A stretch of 48,514 bases of DNA from Gammaproteobacteria bacterium. GTDB taxonomy: Bacteria; Pseudomonadota; Gammaproteobacteria; Pseudomonadales; Azotimanducaceae. The notes beneath the pieces were generated by a model. That model was given only the letters and a program-made list of their open reading frames with translations, did not search any database and was not told the origin of the DNA. The first letter of the stretch is position 1; each line of letters opens with the position of its first letter. This document shows, piece after piece, positions 26,941 through 35,036 of this stretch. The stretch covers positions 72,688 through 121,201 of the forward strand of contig VYFT01000046.1 of assembly GCA_009842245.1 (NCBI GenBank). Direction: 5' to 3'. Position numbers and translations under genes: made by a program.

Positions 26941-29007
26941 CTATTCCTTTTTAGCGTATCTAGCGATCCTGAATCCAACATCGTATCGGCCGTCCGTTCC
27001 ATAGTCTCGGAATGACAAACGCAGGTCTGTAAGATCACCGTGCAGATAGCTTGAACCTCGCATCACACGATACTGCCCCTGACGTGGACCTAAGTTTTCG
27101 ACCACGCTATTTACTTCCGGAATGTCATAAAAGTCATGAACCCATTCAGCTACATTTCCGCCCAAGTCATGTATTCCGTGCTGGTTTGGTTCAAACGTAC
27201 CTACTTCAGCAGACACTGTGTAATTGTCGTTGTATCCATGAATCGGTCTACCATGAATGTGTTGCGCAGCAATGTCCGCAAAATTTCCCCATCGATCATC
27301 AGGCGGTGTATATTCTGATCCCCATGGAAATTTAAGCAGGTCTTGTTGCTCGGAGATGTGGCGCGCCGCCCAACTCCATTCCGCTTCTGATGGTAAACGA
27401 TAGCCAAGGGACTCGCGTCTTATGCCAACAACCGTAGCGCCCTGAACTATATAGAAGGGTTCTAAATCCTGTTTCATCGACAAATAGTTGCAGTACAGCG
27501 CGGCTTCGTTCCAAGGTACATTAACAACGGGCTGTTGATCTCTATCGAGGTTGTGTCCGTGGTAATCTCCAGAATCATGAGCCGGATTGAATTTACGATA
27601 GTCCGCATTGGAAACTTCATACTTACCTATATAAAACAATCGACTGAGTTGTGTAGTACGGAACGGTTCGTTTGCCCTTCTGCCCGGTTGTGATCGCGAA
27701 GCCCCCATGAGTATGGCAGTAGGTTGCAAGAGAACGAGTTCTTGGCCATCTGGAGTGAATCTGTTCTGCTTTAAATATTCAACCTCTGCTTCGGCTATAG
27801 TGAGTAAGCGAACCCTTTTAACTTGAGCTTGGCCTGGACGCACCGCGATTTCTTCTGCCCAGCCAGCGTACCCTTCCTTAGAGATCTCAAATCGATGACT
27901 AACCGCGTGAAGTGTTACCTTCCGATCTGCAGGCAGTTGATAAGGCTTACCATTAACGAACAAGTCGACGTCTTCAGGATCGGTGATGAATTCAATTTCA
28001 CCCGTTTCTTCGTTCAATTCGACCGCCAAGGAAAACTCTTGTCCTGGGTCCAAAGAGACTGTTTGTTTTTCTACGTGATACCCAGCAAGTAACACTTCAA
28101 CTTCTAAGTCTTCATTGGGCGCTACTTCTACACCACGCAACGGTGTTGTTCCCTTAAATTCACCATTAATCGTGACACTTGCGGACGAAGGTGATGAATC
28201 GATAGACAGAGCTCCTTGTACTGGGTTCAATTGAACATGATTCAATGTTCGCTGCTCTCCGGCTTCAACTCGAATTAGGTCCTTCCAAGGAGCATATCCA
28301 GGAAGTTTGACCGATATTTCGTGGTCGCCCGCTAATATTTCCGCAGGACCAGGTGTTGTAAATTCCGTGTCTTGACCGTCGACTATAACCGAAGCTCCAA
28401 CAGGCTGTGTGGGAATTGTTATTTCGCCCCAATTTGGTGCCAAGTCTAGGTGTACACTTTGCTCGTTAGCCATACCTTTTACGTCAAGCGTCTCGCTAGC
28501 ATCCTGATAGCGGGGAGCCGTGAGCAAAAAAGTTGCCTCACCAGCAGGGACTTCATGGGAAAGTGGGGTTTGTCCTAGCTGTTCTCCGTTGTACCAGACT
28601 GACGCACCAACGGGAGTTGCTGTGACATGAACAAGTCCGGGTAAACGCTTAAAGGTAATGGGAATGGTTTGCTGACTCCGTCTACCGACTTCGATGACTT
28701 GTTCAACATCGTAATAACCAGACACTTGGCCGCGAATGTTATACTCGCCAGGTCGTAGGAGATACCGCGCGCCCGTCTTAAAACGCAGTCCGTCTAGAAT
28801 TTCGATTTCCGCTCCTGCTACATTGGGTTCTAATTTCACCGCTTTTGCGGTGAAAATAAACCATAGTGCAAACACTACAAAAAGAGTTATTAGTGCGGCA
28901 ATGACCTGTACCCAAGAAATGATTCGCGCGCGTCGGGGTGGCCGAGAGCGTGTGGGCTCAAAGGAGTCAGGTTGCAGTAAAGTGTTTGGGACACCACGAT
29001 CGGTCAT
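26941..29007 (-). CDS. Membrane protein with PEGA repeats and a C-terminal SUMF1/FGE-fold domain
   Basis: A 688-residue protein. A short cytoplasmic N-terminus is followed by a membrane helix at about 30-53 (IISWVQVIAALITLFVVFALW). A series of PEGA-type beta repeats covers about 60-400, recognisable by phrases such as VHVTATPVGASVWYNGEQLGQTPLS and LSIDSSPSSASVTINGEFKGTTPL. A C-terminal domain of the formylglycine-generating/SUMF1 fold runs from about 425 to the end (YKVSN-like IGKYEVSNADY, RLPSEAEWSWAAR, LGGNVAEWVHDF, RVMRGSSYLH, GFRIAR). The segment corresponding to the active-site cysteines of true FGE has none, so this is probably a structural or binding variant. It starts 12 bases after the TPR/PEGA gene. 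Confidence 0.9.
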   Translation of the reverse strand: MTDRGVPNTLLQPDSFEPTRSRPPRRARIISWVQVIAALITLFVVFALWFIFTAKAVKLEPNVAGAEIEILDGLRFKTGARYLLRPGEYNIRGQVSGYYDVEQVIEVGRRSQQTIPITFKRLPGLVHVTATPVGASVWYNGEQLGQTPLSHEVPAGEATFLLTAPRYQDASETLDVKGMANEQSVHLDLAPNWGEITIPTQPVGASVIVDGQDTEFTTPGPAEILAGDHEISVKLPGYAPWKDLIRVEAGEQRTLNHVQLNPVQGALSIDSSPSSASVTINGEFKGTTPLRGVEVAPNEDLEVEVLLAGYHVEKQTVSLDPGQEFSLAVELNEETGEIEFITDPEDVDLFVNGKPYQLPADRKVTLHAVSHRFEISKEGYAGWAEEIAVRPGQAQVKRVRLLTIAEAEVEYLKQNRFTPDGQELVLLQPTAILMGASRSQPGRRANEPFRTTQLSRLFYIGKYEVSNADYRKFNPAHDSGDYHGHNLDRDQQPVVNVPWNEAALYCNYLSMKQDLEPFYIVQGATVVGIRRESLGYRLPSEAEWSWAARHISEQQDLLKFPWGSEYTPPDDRWGNFADIAAQHIHGRPIHGYNDNYTVSAEVGTFEPNQHGIHDLGGNVAEWVHDFYDIPEVNSVVENLGPRQGQYRVMRGSSYLHGDLTDLRLSFRDYGTDGRYDVGFRIARYAKKE

Positions 29008-29019
29008 GTCAAAACACCT

Positions 29020-30573
29020 TTAAATTTGTTCTTCACAAACTATGGAAACCGGTTCCATGTCTTGTTGCACGATAATGGTCTTTCTTATATCGACCCAACC
29101 ATCACGGCTTCCGTGCAAAGTGTATCGGCCAGGTCGCAACGACAATTCGTGTCGCTGAAACGATCCGATACGATGGCTCGTAGTAAGTGTTACCTCGGTA
29201 ATGTCGTCCGAAACCAGTACTACGGGTAAGTGCGTCCCTGCATAACTCACTAAGTCAGTAAAGTTCTGTAGCAATCGGTCATATTCATCACTGTGGCCGC
29301 GATGGCTTTGTGCCGTTTCCAGAGTTTCCTTTGCCTCGTCGTAGCTTTCGTCCGCGGACAGTGCGTGTGGATCTTTCAGCGTGGTGTTCATTTGATTTAT
29401 AACAGAAACTATCTCAAACACTCTTTGTTTGCCTTCGTTAGCGAATTGCAACGAATTGTCAAGTTCTAGTGCTTCGTCATATATCTTCAACGCACCCCGC
29501 ATATCCAGCTCATTCTCTTTCTCCAATCCGGCAATTCGCAATGCTTCAATCTTCGCAGCAATTCGCGCTCGATTGACCTGTTCTAAACCGGTCTTGGCGG
29601 CAGTGTTCTCCGGGAAATCGGCGAGAATTTCACCGAATATCTGCTCCGAAACATCAAAGTTGTTAGCAGCTAATTGCTCATGTGCCGCTGTAAGCGCATC
29701 GTTAAGATCTTGCGAAGTAATGTAGCCTAAGATTTTGTCCCGACGCTCTGAAAGCCCCAGTGTCAGCGGATCAAGTTCTGATGCTTCGTTCAAGTGTTCA
29801 AGAGCTTGAGCCCATTCCTCCTTTAACACCGAACGATCACTCTCACGGATGAGCTCATTGACCCTTGGTAACAATTCCACTCGATCAAGCTTAGCTAGCA
29901 CTTCCCGATTAAGTGGTTTGATTGCTTGAGCGCGCGATAACGAATCCAAAGACGTTTCATAATCGCGATCTTGCAACGCCGCAACACCCTGTTCAAACCA
30001 ATGATCAAACTCGGTGTTCATATCGTCCATCAACTGTTTTATCTCTTGCAAAGCCAATGCATACTCGCTGTTGGCATCGTCAAACAGACGTTCACCAAAG
30101 AGCGCATCGCCGTTGTTCGCCCGTGCTAGGATCGCATCGTATTTCGCCAAATGGACTTCGGTCCCAAATTTATTCGTATCAAAGATGTCTTGATACTCGG
30201 TAAATTCGTCGATGATGACCTGTGCTGCTTCCCGCGCCCGTTCTTGCTGGGAGTCTTTGAAGGGAGTGCTAACATCACGATTGGATCGATTGTTACCGTT
30301 AGAAATACTTCCGTCAGGACCAGCTGTCAGACCTTCAGAATTAGGCGCAATCCAGTCTCTAGGAGCCAGAAACCAAAAGGCTATAGCTATACCAAGCAAC
30401 CCCAGCACAGCCAGCATGTTTAGCTGGCTACGGTTCGGTTTTACAAATCGAAAACGTTTGGAACGTGTGCTACCAGCAAGCTTGGGTTGAACCGGTTGTA
30501 GAACCACCGGTTGGTTTTTGTCATTCGGAGGCCGGGATGAATTCGTCAGTGGTATCTTCCTCAATTGATTCAT
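29020..30573 (-). CDS. Single-pass membrane protein with TPR-like repeats and C-terminal PEGA-like domain
   Basis: A 517-residue protein with a basic, Pro-rich cytoplasmic N-terminus and one membrane helix at about 53-70 (MLAVLGLLGIAIAFWFLA). A long helical region of TPR-like repeats follows (for example ALDRDYETSLDSLSRAQAIKPLNREVLAKL and WAQALEHLNEASELDPLTLG, about 180-400). The last 80 residues (VVLVSDDITEVTLTTSHRIGSFQRHELSLRPGRYTLHGSRDGWVDIRKTIIV) read as a PEGA-like beta domain. The ATG at 30573 overlaps the upstream lipoprotein by 53 bases; a later GTG at 30507 is the alternative. The architecture matches its downstream neighbour's anchor-plus-PEGA plan. Confidence 0.8.
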   Translation of the reverse strand: MNQLRKIPLTNSSRPPNDKNQPVVLQPVQPKLAGSTRSKRFRFVKPNRSQLNMLAVLGLLGIAIAFWFLAPRDWIAPNSEGLTAGPDGSISNGNNRSNRDVSTPFKDSQQERAREAAQVIIDEFTEYQDIFDTNKFGTEVHLAKYDAILARANNGDALFGERLFDDANSEYALALQEIKQLMDDMNTEFDHWFEQGVAALQDRDYETSLDSLSRAQAIKPLNREVLAKLDRVELLPRVNELIRESDRSVLKEEWAQALEHLNEASELDPLTLGLSERRDKILGYITSQDLNDALTAAHEQLAANNFDVSEQIFGEILADFPENTAAKTGLEQVNRARIAAKIEALRIAGLEKENELDMRGALKIYDEALELDNSLQFANEGKQRVFEIVSVINQMNTTLKDPHALSADESYDEAKETLETAQSHRGHSDEYDRLLQNFTDLVSYAGTHLPVVLVSDDITEVTLTTSHRIGSFQRHELSLRPGRYTLHGSRDGWVDIRKTIIVQQDMEPVSIVCEEQI

Positions 30574-31765
30574 CCGGGGTCTCTTCTTCCGGGATGTTTC
30601 CTAGCTCTTTCTGATAATTTTTGCGAATGATCTCGATGACTCTTGCGAACTGTTCAGCGTACGTCCCTTGTGTTGAAATGGTCGAATTTTCTAACTGGAT
30701 GATCATTGGGCTGATCTCACGTCCCGCGCTGTCCCCAAGTTCTTGTAACCTCTCTTGATGAACTTTCGCGTTTGCACGATCTTGGATGCCTCCGAGGATT
30801 TCGGTTGCTCCACCAATTACACCCGCATACCCGGCAATCTCTGTCAGACCACCACTTTGACGTTGGGCGAGCGCACTAATCACGGCAAGGACGATTCCAG
30901 AACGCAAACGCGCCTTTGAACGCGCCAGCTCCTCGCGCATCGCAATCGCTTCACCATACGTGCCTTCACGCCAGTGTCGGTAAGGATCTTCCATGTCATT
31001 TGCAAATTGGTCGAAATATTCGTCCAACTGATCAATGACGCCTTGTTCACGTACGAGCAAAAGACGAACGTCCCCCATGGTAGGGTCGTCAGAAGACGGT
31101 ATTCGCTTTAATGTATACCGACCATCTCGTTCTTCGATGACATAGTCACCAAATGCCTCCGGAACAATCTCTTTGCCATACCGTACCAATGTTGTCATAC
31201 GAATTTCGTGAATGTCTTCGGGCGACAAGGACTCCTGGTATTCAAGTAATTTATTCGACAACGTCTTATAGTTGGTCTGAAAAGGATCAATCTCAGCCGG
31301 TACGTCGGGTTCATACGAATACTTACTCGCGTACGAGTCAAAGACTTCATCAATCCAAACGACCCCGCGTGAATCAGTCACGTTAATCTCCAACACCTGT
31401 CGCTCACCGTTGGAGTGCACGATGCGCCCTCGGATGAGAAGATCAACCGCTAGGCTGGGTTCAGGAATTGCCCGTACGGCCCCCCAATTGCCGGTAGCCT
31501 GAAGATAATCCTTGGTGTAATTCGCGATCCAGTTCGCTTCAGCGCGTCGGACTTCCGGAGTAATGTTTGCTTCGATAATGTCGTCGTAGTCTTCCGGTAT
31601 GTTCGGATCGAAGACCACGATACCAACGTCTAACAATTGGTCTTCCGGGATGGGCTCACTCGCTTGCTTGGGCGGTTGCATGTCAACTCGACGGACAATC
31701 ACCGTCGAGCATCCCAGCATGCTTAGGGTTACGAGCGCGAGGAGGGCAACGCGTACTACTTTCAT
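30521..31765 (-). CDS. Putative lipoprotein in the VWA/ExbB-like cluster
   Basis: A 414-residue protein with signal peptide and lipobox MLGC (Cys19). The mature protein opens with a predicted strand DVGIVVFDPNIPEDYDD, a helix beginning ITPEVRRAEANWIANYTKDYLQATGNWGAVRAI and a strand LAVDLLIRGRIV, the order expected for proteins that sense or assemble at the outer membrane (CsgG-like or LPP20-like arrangement). The middle is charged and helical, and the tail is very acidic. I do not recognise a named family. Its ATG overlaps the stop of the previous gene by four bases. Confidence 0.8.
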   Translation of the reverse strand: MKVVRVALLALVTLSMLGCSTVIVRRVDMQPPKQASEPIPEDQLLDVGIVVFDPNIPEDYDDIIEANITPEVRRAEANWIANYTKDYLQATGNWGAVRAIPEPSLAVDLLIRGRIVHSNGERQVLEINVTDSRGVVWIDEVFDSYASKYSYEPDVPAEIDPFQTNYKTLSNKLLEYQESLSPEDIHEIRMTTLVRYGKEIVPEAFGDYVIEERDGRYTLKRIPSSDDPTMGDVRLLLVREQGVIDQLDEYFDQFANDMEDPYRHWREGTYGEAIAMREELARSKARLRSGIVLAVISALAQRQSGGLTEIAGYAGVIGGATEILGGIQDRANAKVHQERLQELGDSAGREISPMIIQLENSTISTQGTYAEQFARVIEIIRKNYQKELGNIPEEETPDESIEEDTTDEFIPASE

Positions 31766-32901
31766 TTCAGCCCATCCACGTACTTCTCATATTCGTCCCA
31801 TAATTTCTTCTTCAGTTCTGGATCTTCTTCGGCTAATGCTGCTTCTTTCATTTGGCGCGCGATAACTTGCTCATCTCGTGCATCAGGAGTGTCTTTAGCA
31901 CTTTCCTGTGGTTCTGGGAAATCAGCTTCTTCTTCATCCTCCCCTCCACCTGTGCCTTGATTCTGTTCGTCCTCCGATGCTACGTCTCCGGCTTCAACAT
32001 CGTCGATTTCTCCTGTACCCATTTCTTCACCCTCGCCGGTCTCAAGAGAAACAGCTCCCGCTAGCTCATCATTAACACGTTCGTTCGCCGCATTTCGCTC
32101 ACTTAAAATTTCACCGTCAAGATCGCCGAGCACCTGTTGCATCTCATCCTCTCCGGTACCACCCTCAGAATCGCTCTCATCTCCCTCTTCGTCGGCATTA
32201 CCTTCTTCGCCAGAATCTCCGGCGTTTGGATCCGGAAGTTGATTACTTGTTTCCCAGCCACCACCTTCACTACCGTCGTCGCCGGGTTGCATCGTCCCGT
32301 TGCTATCACCAGATTGGTCGCCTTCTGGTTGTCCTTCAGGGTCTCCGCCTGGAAAGCCAGAGTCGCCCGAAGGCATATCCATACCTCCGCCGCCTGAATT
32401 CTCTTGGTTCCCCTGTCCCCCGTCACCAGATTCTGGTGAACCTCCGTCACCATCACCGGAATCGGGGCTATTTTGTCCACCGGGTGAAGGAAGTCTCGGC
32501 ATTGACGGACCTCCACTCGAGGAGTCTGGTGAAGGGATCGGGCTTGGTGGTTGCGGTATCGACGGTGTACTCGGCGCGGGTGTCCCCGGTGTCGGCAAAG
32601 ACGGTGTTGGAATTGATGGTTGTCCACCACCTGAGGGTTGAGGTGTCCCACCACCTGAGGGTTGCGATGTAGAGGATGACGGAGACGGAATTCCCGCAGT
32701 CGGTGAGGATGGAGACGGTACCTGGATTTCCGGAAAAGTGGATGGTACACTTGCCATACAGCCGCTCAATCCTGCGATTGCAAAGATTAACAAGACTACT
32801 TTCGCAACCAATACAGTGCCCAAAAGTCGGCTCAGGTCGCGAGAAACCCCTATGAACTTCAAAGAATCAAACTTTGATAACCTGTCAAATCGATTTGCCA
32901 T
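31762..32901 (-). CDS. Pro/Ser/Gly-rich lipoprotein with acidic region, first of the long coupled run
   Basis: A 379-residue protein from ATG 32901, chosen because GAGGAGG lies a few bases upstream; the frame extends to 32943 but without a ribosome binding site. A basic stretch of about 28 residues precedes a hydrophobic segment ending in the lipobox AGLSGC with Cys48, so the signal peptide has an unusually long N-region. Residues about 55-130 are Pro/Ser/Gly-rich repeats. Residues about 130-300 are Gly/Asp/Glu/Ser-rich, and the last 50 are helical and charged. The composition suggests an extended, disordered spacer reaching across the envelope. No known domain was seen. Confidence 0.7.
   Translation of the reverse strand: MANRFDRLSKFDSLKFIGVSRDLSRLLGTVLVAKVVLLIFAIAGLSGCMASVPSTFPEIQVPSPSSPTAGIPSPSSSTSQPSGGGTPQPSGGGQPSIPTPSLPTPGTPAPSTPSIPQPPSPIPSPDSSSGGPSMPRLPSPGGQNSPDSGDGDGGSPESGDGGQGNQENSGGGGMDMPSGDSGFPGGDPEGQPEGDQSGDSNGTMQPGDDGSEGGGWETSNQLPDPNAGDSGEEGNADEEGDESDSEGGTGEDEMQQVLGDLDGEILSERNAANERVNDELAGAVSLETGEGEEMGTGEIDDVEAGDVASEDEQNQGTGGGEDEEEADFPEPQESAKDTPDARDEQVIARQMKEAALAEEDPELKKKLWDEYEKYVDGLK
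32624..32664 (-). repeat. Two 17-base direct repeats in the Pro-rich lipoprotein gene
   Basis: The 17-base unit ccaccacctgagggttg occurs at 32624-32640 and again at 32648-32664, a 24-base period equal to eight codons, encoding the PQPSGGG-type residue repeat. This is an in-frame tandem duplication that could vary in copy number among strains. Confidence 0.85.
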
Positions 32902-32973
32902 GTTTCGACCTCCTCGCGCACGGTGGTACTTTTTGGTAGACAAGTTTATGTCCCCTTTAGTTCCGTGCGTCGC

Positions 32974-32986
32974 ATACTCCTAGTAT
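32974..32986. promoter_or_regulatory. Short palindrome upstream of the Pro-rich lipoprotein gene
   Basis: ATACT-CCT-AGTAT is a perfect inverted repeat with 5-base arms and a 3-base spacer, in an A/T-rich stretch 73 bases before the ATG at 32901. It could be an operator or part of a promoter for the eleven-gene run, but no protein is known to bind it and such small palindromes arise by chance. Confidence 0.25.
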
Positions 32987-33025
32987 TTTATTTTTTGCGT
33001 CTCCAACCGCATCATAAACTTCGTC

Positions 33026-34330
33026 CTACTCACCTTTTGGATAGAACACGTACGAATGACGCACCACGACGTTGTTACGCGGCCTCGGTTCATTGTTCAA
33101 AAAGCGAGGACGATAAATCGCGTTCATCAAAGACTTTTCGAAGTCTTTGACATGATCACTTTGCGGTCGCGCAAAGTCTAATTGTACTTCATTAACGCGC
33201 CCGGTTTCGTCGACGGCGACTGTAAATCCAACTTCGCCAGTGATGGGCTGGGTCGACAAACTTAGCCGCTGTGGCTCTGGACTTGTCGACAACGGCAGAA
33301 ACAGAGGTACCGGATCAAAAAATTCCCGCATTAGAAAGTCTGAATCTGTGGAATCCTCAAATGTTTCCAAAACATCTCGATAAATTACTGCCGCTTGAGA
33401 ATTTTTTTCAAAGAGCGTAAACCAATCGGCAAGAGCAAGCTTTGCGCGAGCAATGGATTCAGCGGTACTGTCCGGTCGTTCGATTTCAATTTTCACCAGT
33501 TCTATCAAGGTATCCTCGCCGGATTTGAAGTCGTTGACTTTCGCGAAATACGTAAATGGTGTGTCATCCGCCCAGTAAAGTACTGGTATTCTGGATTGCA
33601 CCGGTCCTAGCGAACTCAGCGGACGGAATCGCTCTAAACGATAGGTGTTTGCTAACCCCTGTAATGCTCGAATGTTCTCCGGACTAGTTCGTTCCAAGTG
33701 GTGTTTAACAATTTCGGTCGCGTACTCATACAGCCCACGTGCAGCAAACACGTTGTAAATCAACACATACCAGTCGGCGAGCATGAAAATAGATGGCAGT
33801 AATTCAACAGAAAACGGTTCAAACTGTTTGTTGTAAATCGAGAAGATGTACTCGTAGCTGTCATTCGCATCCCCGATGTGACCAATCTCGTAGTAGGTTT
33901 CAGCTTCGCGGTGAACAGCCTCTACTTGTTCAATCGAAGTGAGTCCGTTGTTTATTCTGGCTACTTGTCGGGCTCGCTCATAAGCCTCGATTGCTTCGAC
34001 GTATCGTCCCAATTTGCGGTGGGCATCACCAACCACTATAAGCGGTTTTACCAGTGCCGCATCGTACTTTGTAGCATTTTCCTCGATTTCGTCGATGACT
34101 TCCGCGGCGAGTGTGAGTACTTCCTCTGCTTCGCCAGCCTCAATGCGGGCAAGTAGTTTACTGGGTTCAAGGACTTGATCAGCATCAGCATCTGCCCCCG
34201 TTGAAGCGTTCAATGGAGATAGCGATTCCTCATGAGAATCTGACGATACAGTGATGGTAGCAAGCAGTACCGAACAAAACAATCCATTTCGCATCGTCAG
34301 TAATGCGTTCAATGCGGGTGATCCAATCAT
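33026..34330 (-). CDS. Periplasmic TPR protein with TonB-like C-terminal domain
   Basis: A 434-residue protein. An exported N-terminus is likely, and the signal peptide looks best if translation begins at the second Met (34294: MRNGLFCSVLLATITVSSDSH). Residues about 60-300 contain TPR-like helical pairs (VVGDAHRKLGRYVEAIEAYERA, REAETYYEIGHIGDANDSYEYI). The C-terminal 90 residues (GEVGFTVAVDETGRVNEVQLDF ... LMNAIYRPRFLNNEPRP ... VRHSYVFYP) match the TonB C-terminal/energy-transducer fold. It lacks the usual TonB membrane anchor and Pro-rich spacer. It is separated from the next gene of the cluster by 124 bases, so it may be transcribed on its own or lead the operon. Confidence 0.8.
   Translation of the reverse strand: MIGSPALNALLTMRNGLFCSVLLATITVSSDSHEESLSPLNASTGADADADQVLEPSKLLARIEAGEAEEVLTLAAEVIDEIEENATKYDAALVKPLIVVGDAHRKLGRYVEAIEAYERARQVARINNGLTSIEQVEAVHREAETYYEIGHIGDANDSYEYIFSIYNKQFEPFSVELLPSIFMLADWYVLIYNVFAARGLYEYATEIVKHHLERTSPENIRALQGLANTYRLERFRPLSSLGPVQSRIPVLYWADDTPFTYFAKVNDFKSGEDTLIELVKIEIERPDSTAESIARAKLALADWFTLFEKNSQAAVIYRDVLETFEDSTDSDFLMREFFDPVPLFLPLSTSPEPQRLSLSTQPITGEVGFTVAVDETGRVNEVQLDFARPQSDHVKDFEKSLMNAIYRPRFLNNEPRPRNNVVVRHSYVFYPKGE
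33127..33150. other. Perfect 10-bp stem-loop inside the TPR/TonB-like gene
   Basis: TCAAAGACTT and AAGTCTTTGA pair perfectly around the tetraloop TTCG (CGAA on the coding strand), about 120 bases before the stop of the host gene. It could act in mRNA stability or attenuate transcription toward the following genes, but it also encodes ordinary residues (KDFEKSL). Confidence 0.5.
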
Positions 34331-34472
34331 CTACGTGTTCGCCATAATCAGGAATACCAAATCTTTTGTCCTATACAACAATCAAGCATAATCAACGAAG
34401 TGAATCACGCTTGATCTGAAGTATGAAAACGGGTACCAATCCAAAGCACTAACACAAGCAAAATATCAACCT

Positions 34473-34724
34473 ATGTCTACCACCGAGTACGAACATTTCG
34501 CCGATACACGAGGACTCGTTTGTCCAGAGCCGCTTATGATCGTCCGGAATAAAGTTCGAACGATGAAGACTGGCGAGCGCTTACTGGTGCTAGCCACTGA
34601 TCCAAGTACCGATAGAGATTTTAGAAATTTCTGTCGCTTCATGAAACATACGTTGGAACTAGCAGAAGTTGCGAACGGAGAACACAAATATGTTATACGA
34701 AAAGGCTTGCTAGAAACGTCGTGA
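34473..34724 (+). CDS. tusA: Sulfur carrier protein TusA
   Basis: An 83-residue TusA/SirA-family protein. The N-terminal CPxP motif is present (LVCPEPLM, active Cys17), followed by the strand-helix-strand ending typical of the family (GERLLVLATDPSTDRDFRNFCRFMKHTLEL). TusA carries persulfide sulfur for tRNA thiolation and other pathways. It is divergent from the TPR/TonB-like gene across 142 bases, and no tusBCD/E genes are near. Confidence 0.93.
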   Translation: MSTTEYEHFADTRGLVCPEPLMIVRNKVRTMKTGERLLVLATDPSTDRDFRNFCRFMKHTLELAEVANGEHKYVIRKGLLETS

Positions 34725-35036
34725 AAAAAACGAGGTTGAAGTACATGTAACTAGATAGTTTCAGCCAACACTCATCAAGTATTTGGTAAGACATTGGAAA
34801 GAAGAAAAAGTCGCGAAAACGCCGTCGACGCTTTGAATTTCCACGAAATAGTCCTTACTCTTTTCCCAATCCCGAATTCGAGCGGAACCACCCAAGTTGG
34901 AAGACATACAGTACCGAGATATCGTTCATGTGGTTCAGCCAACAAATCTGTCGAACACATCCCAACGCATTAGTGTCGTAGGTTTCAAATGTGTTGAACA
35001 CACACCCACAGAAAAATCTCTACACTACATGATGAA
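34725..35036 (+). other. 312-base gap after tusA
   Basis: No gene, repeat or RNA was recognised between tusA and the FAD oxidase gene. A short minus-strand frame (34775-34960) shows no ribosome binding site or family resemblance and is not called. The promoter of the downstream oxidase gene should lie here, but no consensus is clear. Confidence 0.5.

Noticed and set aside
27136..27335. Plus-strand open frames opposite the PEGA/SUMF1 gene
   Set aside because: They are shadows of a long, well-supported coding sequence on the other strand.
32103..32750. Alternative-frame Arg/His/Pro-rich open frames on both strands near the Pro-rich lipoprotein
   Set aside because: These arise from the low-complexity codons of the lipoprotein gene at 31762-32901, which alone has a signal peptide and Shine-Dalgarno sequence.
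20944..34330. Reading the gene cluster as an ordinary Tol-Pal or Ton system
   Set aside because: No TolR/ExbD, TolA, TolB or Pal gene is visible, and the channel partners carry VWA domains instead.
34775..34960. Minus-strand 61-residue open frame in the gap after tusA
   Set aside because: No ribosome binding site, no recognisable domain and codon pattern unlike neighbours.
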